Of a DNA stretch of 11,334 nucleotides, positions 6,962 to 11,334 are shown piece after piece; the stretch's first letter is position 1; each line of letters begins with the position of its first letter. The DNA lies in contig CAJMLC010000051.1 of assembly GCA_905214155.1 (NCBI GenBank), positions 1 through 11,334 of the forward strand, in the 5' to 3' direction. The notes below the pieces were generated by a model. It worked only from the letters and a program-made list of their open reading frames with translations. It made no database searches and was not told where the DNA came from. The DNA comes from an uncultured bacterium. Its GTDB lineage: Bacteria > Bacillota > Clostridia > Oscillospirales > Oscillospiraceae. Position numbers and translations under genes: made by a program.

Positions 6962-7187
6962 CCGCCATGGCGAGGATCTCGTCATGGCTCAGCTCCACAT
7001 CGCCGAACCGGACAAAAATGCCGTTGGTCACAGCGCTGTTCCACGTCGCGGGGTCGCAGATCGGACGGAAACGGAGCTTGTCCAGATAGGGCTTCAGGTC
7101 CAGCAGCAGGCGGCTTCCGGATACAAAATCGACTTGCAGGATATGATCCGCAAGCGGCGCGACCGCCGCAATGTATCTCCGGGTCAA
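6948..7187 (-). CDS. DUF2442-like small protein, TTG start
   Basis: The protein has 79 residues and is soluble. It matches the pattern I recall for DUF2442 (PF10387): an initial strand with L-x-V-D-F-x-S-G, then LDLKPYLDKLRFRPICDPATW, then a short C-terminal strand and helix (VELSHDEILAMA). Family members are usually 70-90 residues and lack an assigned biochemical role. Some are encoded with DUF4160 proteins and are discussed as toxin-antitoxin pairs, but no DUF4160 partner is present here. The start is TTG at 7187, eight bases after GGAAGGAGG (7196-7204). An ATG at 7195 abuts the Shine-Dalgarno sequence and gives only Met-Arg-Ile-stop, so it is not the start. This is the first gene of the five-gene minus-strand operon. 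Confidence 0.72.
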   Translation of the reverse strand: MTRRYIAAVAPLADHILQVDFVSGSRLLLDLKPYLDKLRFRPICDPATWNSAVTNGIFVRFGDVELSHDEILAMAEQGH

Positions 7188-7208
7188 ATGCGCATCCTCC
7201 TTCCATGG

Positions 7209-7248
7209 ATAAAATGATCCACCGTACCACTAGTGTACGGCGGATCAT
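7209..7248 (-). terminator. Hairpin between the MalT-type regulator and the DUF2442 operon
   Basis: The arms 7214-7227 and 7235-7248 pair at 13 of 14 positions (one A-C mismatch), around a loop containing the palindrome ACTAGT. On the minus strand the stem is followed by TTTTAT, giving a moderate intrinsic terminator for the regulator gene, whose stop is at 7277-7279. The T run is short, so readthrough into the DUF2442 operon is possible. I found no good promoter between this hairpin and TTG 7187, so the operon either depends on readthrough or has a non-consensus promoter. The long symmetric repeat could equally be a regulator binding site. Confidence 0.6.
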
Positions 7249-7276
7249 GGAAAACCGATATTAACCAAAGGTTAGA

Positions 7277-9763
7277 TCAGGAACTGAGAATTGCGGCAAG
7301 CCGCTGGCGCTTCGTGCGGGCCTCGCCGTCGATGCCGAGCTTGGCATAGATCTGATTGAGATACTGCTTGACGCTGCCCTCCGAGAGGAAGAGCTTTTCT
7401 GCGATCTCGCGGTTGCTCAGCCGCTGGCGCAGCAGCGCGGCGATCTCCCGTTCCCGCTCGGTCAGCGCGTCGAAAGCCGCGGAGTGCAGCGGCTGCCCGC
7501 ACAGGGCGGTGCAGCGCGATTCATAGTCCGCGCCGCAGGCGGCTGCCCGCGCAAGAAACGGCGTCTGCGCGAGGCGGGGATAGAGACCCGCGAGATAGCG
7601 ATGATTTTCTGCGAACGGCAGGATCAGCCCGTCCGGCTCGGCCTCGGCGCAGGCCGCCTGCAGCAGCCCGAGGGCTTCATTCCATTTCTCCAGTTTCGCA
7701 TAAGCGCCCGCCGTCTGCAGGCGCACATGCAGGGCGACGAGGTCATAGTGCATGGCTCCGCACACGGCCAGCAGCGCGTCGCACCGTGCGATGACCTTGG
7801 CAAACGCGCCCTGCGCCAGATAGACCTGATTTTCGATCAGCTCCATCATCGGCTTGCCCGGCGCGAGGAAATTGATGGTGTCGAGTCGGTGCTCTGCAAA
7901 GACCTCCGGGATCTGTTTGATCTCGCCCCGCAGGGCGTGGTAATAGGCGCTGGTGGCGCTCCAGATATTGATCCACGATGCGTTATGGTGCTGCAGCAGC
8001 GATGCGTACCGCTGCTCAAAGCTGCAGCGCGGCGCCGCGTCCGTGTGCAGCGAGAGACGCCAAGCCAGAAAATCGCAGCAGAGGGCCATGTTTTCCTGCC
8101 CGTTGCCCGCAATCTGCGTGTAGGCGCGCTCCAGCTCGATGTGCGCGTCGGTGAAACGCCCCTGATTGAACAGCGCCTCGGCCCGCATGATGGTCTCTGC
8201 GCCCTGGCCGTGGCGTCGCGTGATCTTGTAGTAATGGGGCATACATTCGTCCATCTCGGCCTGCTCCCGCTCATACCCGCCGGGCTCCCGGTGGAACATC
8301 ATCAGGACCGACGGCGAACCGAACGTCCAGCCGCCGCTCGACTGGATGCTGATGGCCGGGCGGGACATCTGCGTGCTCGCGCTGCGGTGCAGGCGGCTCA
8401 TGGCGCGGATGTCGTTGTAGCAGAGGAAGCTCATGATGAGGTCGCATTCGCCGAGCAGGTTGCCGCGCTCCTCCGCGCTCAGCTCCGGATGCGCCTCGAT
8501 GGCCGCGAGCAGAAGGGCTTTGAGTTCCAGCATTTTCGGGATGTTGCGCCAGTTGAACATGCTGCGCATCAGCACCAGCAGCGCGAACGGATGCTCCTTC
8601 AGCACATCCTCGGGGCACTGCGCGAGGAAGTCCAGCACGTCATCGGGCTTCAGCGACGCGAGCAGGATCCCGGCGTCGGTCTGGATGACGCGGAGCATCG
8701 CACCGTTGTTGCCGCTCCTGCGGTAGGCCGAGAGCGCATGAAGATACTGCCGGTGGTCTTCGTACCAGGCGCCGAACCGGTCGCGATACATGGCCTGCTT
8801 CCGCGCGTCCATCGTCTGGAACACGCGCACGGCGCACTCCTTCATCATGTGGTGGAAGCGATAGGCCTCACCGTCCGGCAGGCGGCGGACGAAGGCGTTC
8901 TGCTCGGTCAGCGCGGCAAGGAGCTTTTCGGTGTTCGCGTTCCCGGTGACGAAGCGCGCCATCTCGGCGGTAAACTCGTCCGCGAGGCCCATCACCGCGA
9001 GAAACTCGCGCTGCCGCCCCGGCAGCGGATCGATCATGGCGGCGGAGAACATGCTGTAGATGTCAGAGCTCCGGTCGGGGAGGGCCCCGCGCTCCGAGAT
9101 CGTGCGCAGGTTCAGATAGATCGCGGAAAACCAGCCCTCGCTCGCGTAGAGCAGCTGGTCGATCTCAGCGTCAGAAAGCTCCGTCCCGCAGCGGTGCGCG
9201 TAGACAGCCAGCTCCGTGTGGTTGAGGCGGAGCTGCTCCGTGCCGATCTGGTAGACCCGGCTGCCGAGCCGCAGCAGCTCTGCCATCGGCAGAAATCGGT
9301 CGCGGCTGGCGACGATGAGATGGACGTTTTCCGGCAGACGGCCCGCCAGCGTGCAGAGGAAGCCCGGTGCGCGCCGGTCGGTCAGCAGGTGGAAGTCGTC
9401 GAGGAAGATGTAGCAGGGCCGTTCGCCGGCGAGCGCGTGGCAGAGGTCGTCGGTCAGCAGGCTCCCGCTGGCGGCGTCGGTGGGGCAGGGATAATCCCGC
9501 AGGAACTCCAGCCCCGCGTGGCGGAACGCATCCTGCACGCTCTTCCAGAAGATGGCGAGATTGTCGGAGTAGACGCTGATGCGCACGATGCGCGGCGCTT
9601 CCGTCTTCGCGCGCTCGCCGAGGTACCAGTTCACGGCCGTGGTCTTTCCGTAGCCCATCGGCGCGACAACGGTCGTCAGCGCGCAGCGGGAGATGGGCCG
9701 CAGACCCTCCTGCAGCCGCTCGGAGATGTAGATGGTGTTCAGGTCCTGCTTGCGTTTTGCCAT
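7277..9763 (-). CDS. MalT-type LuxR transcriptional regulator
   Basis: This 828-residue regulator has the MalT/COG2909 layout; E. coli MalT has 901. An N-terminal STAND-type NTPase carries Walker A APMGYGKTT (34-42) and Walker B IFLDDFH (119-125), followed by a probable sensor segment VASRDR. A long helical-repeat region (about 330-760) fits ligand or protein sensing. The C-terminal LuxR helix-turn-helix begins LTEREREIAALL (767) and includes LSNREIAEKLFLSEGSVKQYL. Such proteins bind DNA as nucleotide-dependent activators after sensing an inducer, not known here. The start is ATG 9763, preceded at seven bases by GGAGGG; an earlier ATG at 9778 overlaps that Shine-Dalgarno sequence. Its own promoter lies directly upstream. 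The downstream lipoprotein operon on the same strand is a reasonable target, by position only. Confidence 0.9.
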   Translation of the reverse strand: MAKRKQDLNTIYISERLQEGLRPISRCALTTVVAPMGYGKTTAVNWYLGERAKTEAPRIVRISVYSDNLAIFWKSVQDAFRHAGLEFLRDYPCPTDAASGSLLTDDLCHALAGERPCYIFLDDFHLLTDRRAPGFLCTLAGRLPENVHLIVASRDRFLPMAELLRLGSRVYQIGTEQLRLNHTELAVYAHRCGTELSDAEIDQLLYASEGWFSAIYLNLRTISERGALPDRSSDIYSMFSAAMIDPLPGRQREFLAVMGLADEFTAEMARFVTGNANTEKLLAALTEQNAFVRRLPDGEAYRFHHMMKECAVRVFQTMDARKQAMYRDRFGAWYEDHRQYLHALSAYRRSGNNGAMLRVIQTDAGILLASLKPDDVLDFLAQCPEDVLKEHPFALLVLMRSMFNWRNIPKMLELKALLLAAIEAHPELSAEERGNLLGECDLIMSFLCYNDIRAMSRLHRSASTQMSRPAISIQSSGGWTFGSPSVLMMFHREPGGYEREQAEMDECMPHYYKITRRHGQGAETIMRAEALFNQGRFTDAHIELERAYTQIAGNGQENMALCCDFLAWRLSLHTDAAPRCSFEQRYASLLQHHNASWINIWSATSAYYHALRGEIKQIPEVFAEHRLDTINFLAPGKPMMELIENQVYLAQGAFAKVIARCDALLAVCGAMHYDLVALHVRLQTAGAYAKLEKWNEALGLLQAACAEAEPDGLILPFAENHRYLAGLYPRLAQTPFLARAAACGADYESRCTALCGQPLHSAAFDALTEREREIAALLRQRLSNREIAEKLFLSEGSVKQYLNQIYAKLGIDGEARTKRQRLAAILSS

Positions 9764-9787
9764 TTCGCGTCCCTCCATTTCCCATTT

Positions 9788-9816
9788 ATTATATCGGATC
9801 CGGCGCTCCGGCGCAA
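9788..9816 (-). promoter_or_regulatory. Promoter of the MalT-type regulator
   Basis: Read on the minus strand: TTGCGC (9816-9811), a 17-base spacer, then a perfect TATAAT (9793-9788). The -35 matches four of six consensus bases. Transcription would start near 9780, giving an untranslated leader of about 17 bases that just holds the GGAGGG ribosome site before ATG 9763. The promoter supports the regulator as a separate gene from the exporter upstream. Confidence 0.7.
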
Positions 9817-9836
9817 GCCGTCCCGCGCAAACAGGC

Positions 9837-9872
9837 AAAAAACCGCCGCGAAGCTTCTGCTTCGCGGCGATT
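9837..9872 (-). terminator. Terminator after the decayed exporter
   Basis: A perfect 11-base stem (9844-9854 with 9859-9869, loop TTCT) is followed on the minus strand by GTTTTTT. It lies about 45 bases beyond the exporter's original stop at 9919-9921 and ahead of the regulator promoter. A T run on the other side also makes it potentially bidirectional. Its intact state beside a broken gene shows that the original gene boundary is still readable. Confidence 0.88.
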
Positions 9873-9918
9873 TTTGATCGAAAGCGCTTGTCTCGCGGCG
9901 GTTTTGGAGGAAAAGTGT

Positions 9919-11166
9919 TCAGAGCTTCCAGCCCGTGGTCTCCTTCTTGCCGCCGACAAAATCGGCGTAGAGGCCGGGCTGCGCGACAGGTCTTCATGGT
10001 GGCCTGCTGGACGATCTGCCCGCCGTCGAGCACGAGAATCAGATCGGCCCTGAGGACGGTCTTGAGCCGGTGCGCGATCATGAGGACAGTCTTTTCATGC
10101 GTCAGGGCCTCGAGCGTATATCCGCGCACATCCGTCCCGCCGAGCTTTACGCTGCCGGAATCCACATCCCAGAAGCGCGCGACGAGATTGCAGAACGTTG
10201 TCTTTCCGGAGCCGGAGAGGCCGACAATGGCCGTGGTGGTCCTGTCCGGTAGTGTGAGCGAAATGTTGCGCAGGATCGGCTTTTTCTCATAGGAGAAGGA
10301 GACATGGTCGAAGACGATGTCGTGCGTTTCAGGCGCGACATCATGCCCGTCCTCGTCCATCTGCGGCATCTGCTCGGTCTGGACGGTGCGGTCGATGGCC
10401 GCGGCGGCAAGGCGCAGCATTGAGACGCCCATGCCGAAGAGCTTCACCTGGCTGAACACGAGGAACGAGACGAGGATCGTCATCAGTGCGTTCGCCGGCG
10501 TCATCCCGCCGCCGATCCAGAGCGTGACGGCGGCGAGCATCATCCCCACACTCGCGACTTGCAGCACGGTCTCCTGCGCGGCGGTGTAGGGCGTCATCAC
10601 GGACTCGACCGCGAGATTGCTCCTCCGGCTGGCCTCCAGCGCGTCCTGCAGCTTCCGGTCGCCGCGGCCGGTCAGATTGAAGGATTTGACGACGCTCATG
10701 CCCTGAATGGTCTCGAGCACGGCCTTCACAAGGGCGGTCTGTGTCCGCTGCGTGTCGTCCGCGATGGCGGCGGACTTGCGTTCCATCGCTGACACGATCA
10801 GCAGATAGACCGCAATGCCCGCGAGGGCGATGAGACCGACGCGCCAGTCAAAGGCCAGAATGAGCGCTGTGAACACCAGCGTCGTGATGAGGCCGCTCAG
10901 AATGTTGACCAGCACCATCGGCACCATGCTTTCGATCGTGCTGACGACCGTGGTGCAGACGCCGGAAATTTCGCCGAGGCTGTTGTCATTGAAAAAGCCC
11001 ATCGGCACGCGCTTCATGCGGTCCGCGATGGCGATGCGCCGATCGGCCGCCATGAAATAGCCCGCGTGCGTCTGATACATCTTCGAATAAAGTCGCCCTT
11101 TTTTAAGGATAAGGCGGTATCCGAGGAGGTATCGCCGTGTCCAGTTTTCTTTTTCATAGTGTCCAT
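9919..11166 (-). pseudogene. Decayed ABC exporter (membrane-ATPase fusion), several lesions
   Basis: This is the remnant of a type-I ABC exporter half-transporter, normally about 580-600 residues. The likely original start is ATG 11157 or 11166 (MKKKTGHGDTSS, continuing to LKKGDFI), in a different frame from the body. At about 11081-11097 the frame jumps to KMYQTHAGYFMAADRR, so the first membrane helix is missing. The membrane domain then reads well, through PMGFFNDNSLGEIS, to the ATPase. Walker A GLSGSGKTT is present, but GYTLEAL joins directly to LTHEKTVLMIAHRL near 10104-10113. This removes roughly 110 residues with the Q-loop, signature and Walker B. Two single-base losses, near 9997 and 9975, break the C-terminus, whose true end GLYADFVGGKKETTGWKL then stop reads in another frame. 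It cannot be an active transporter. Substrate unknown. Confidence 0.9.
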
Positions 11167-11310
11167 GACCTGCACCAGCTAAAAAAAGTGTAGTCCCTCC
11201 ATCGGAGCAGTCCGAGCATGGATGTGAAATTTGCCAGTACATAAGCGAAAATAGTATTTCGTGCGTCCGTATAGCGTCATGCTGTGCGGGCGTTTTTATA
11301 TGTCTGCACC

Positions 11311-11329
11311 TTGGGACAATTTGTCCCAA
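11311..11329. other. Perfect 19-base palindrome at the window edge
   Basis: TTGGGACAA and TTGTCCCAA flank a single central T. Perfect dyad symmetry with a GGGACA/TGTCCC core is typical of a dimeric repressor operator. It lies about 145 bases upstream of the decayed exporter's start, so it may control that gene or one beyond the window. An A/T run (TATAAAAA on the minus strand) lies a short distance inside it, but I cannot place a convincing promoter. From 11167 to 11310 I see no supported gene. Confidence 0.55.
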
Positions 11330-11334
11330 AGCAG

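Noticed and set aside
6948..7187. DUF2442 as half of a toxin-antitoxin pair
   Set aside because: No DUF4160 or other toxin-like partner is encoded nearby, and the gene sits in an operon with surface proteins.
7484..9877. 797-codon plus-strand open frame opposite the MalT-type regulator
   Set aside because: The regulator has Walker motifs, helix-turn-helix, promoter and Shine-Dalgarno on the minus strand. The plus frame has biased composition and no recognisable domain.
11179..11280. 33-residue minus-strand ORF (starts MTLYGRTKYYF)
   Set aside because: No ribosome site precedes it. A short APMEGL resemblance to tRNA-dihydrouridine synthases appears to be coincidence, as nothing else of that family follows.

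Overview
The window looks like chromosomal DNA from a GC-rich, low-oxygen Firmicute, most likely a gut clostridium of the Oscillospiraceae type. That placement is an inference. It rests on strong AGGAGG-type ribosome binding sites, lipoprotein signal peptides followed by low-complexity linkers, short dispersed GC palindromes, a MalT-type LuxR regulator, and ABC proteins whose nearest remembered relatives are clostridial. No rRNA, tRNA, CRISPR array, transposase or phage gene was seen.

Left part (1-3406, plus strand). A palindromic intergenic repeat is followed by a near-consensus promoter (218-246). Next comes a 39-codon small ORF (300-419) with a strong ribosome binding site and a tyrosine-rich stretch, then a strong intrinsic terminator (434-470). 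A three-gene ABC importer of the TrpXYZ / COG2984-COG4120-COG1101 type follows: lipoprotein binding protein, permease and ATPase. No other promoter is visible between the terminator and the importer. The layout therefore suggests a translated leader that controls readthrough into an aromatic amino acid (or similar) uptake operon. The importer ends at a strong hairpin that also serves the convergent operon.

Middle part (3414-7187, minus strand). Five tightly spaced genes read right to left: a DUF2442-like protein with a TTG start, a 530-residue lipoprotein with an acidic, aromatic tail, a 262-residue lipoprotein, a DUF3137-like membrane protein, and a 66-residue two-helix membrane protein. The two lipoproteins share a homologous domain of about 50 residues. 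I do not recognise this set as a described system. It looks like a cell-surface module of unknown role.

Right part (7277-11334, minus strand). An 828-residue MalT-like regulator (NTPase, helical repeats, LuxR helix-turn-helix) has its own promoter (9788-9816). Upstream of it lies a decayed ABC exporter (9919-11166). That gene has lost its first membrane helix, has an in-frame deletion removing the Q-loop, signature and Walker B of the ATPase, and carries two single-base frameshifts near its end. The exporter and regulator happen to share an open frame, so naive gene calling would give a false fusion of 1350 residues. A perfect 19-base palindrome sits at the right edge.
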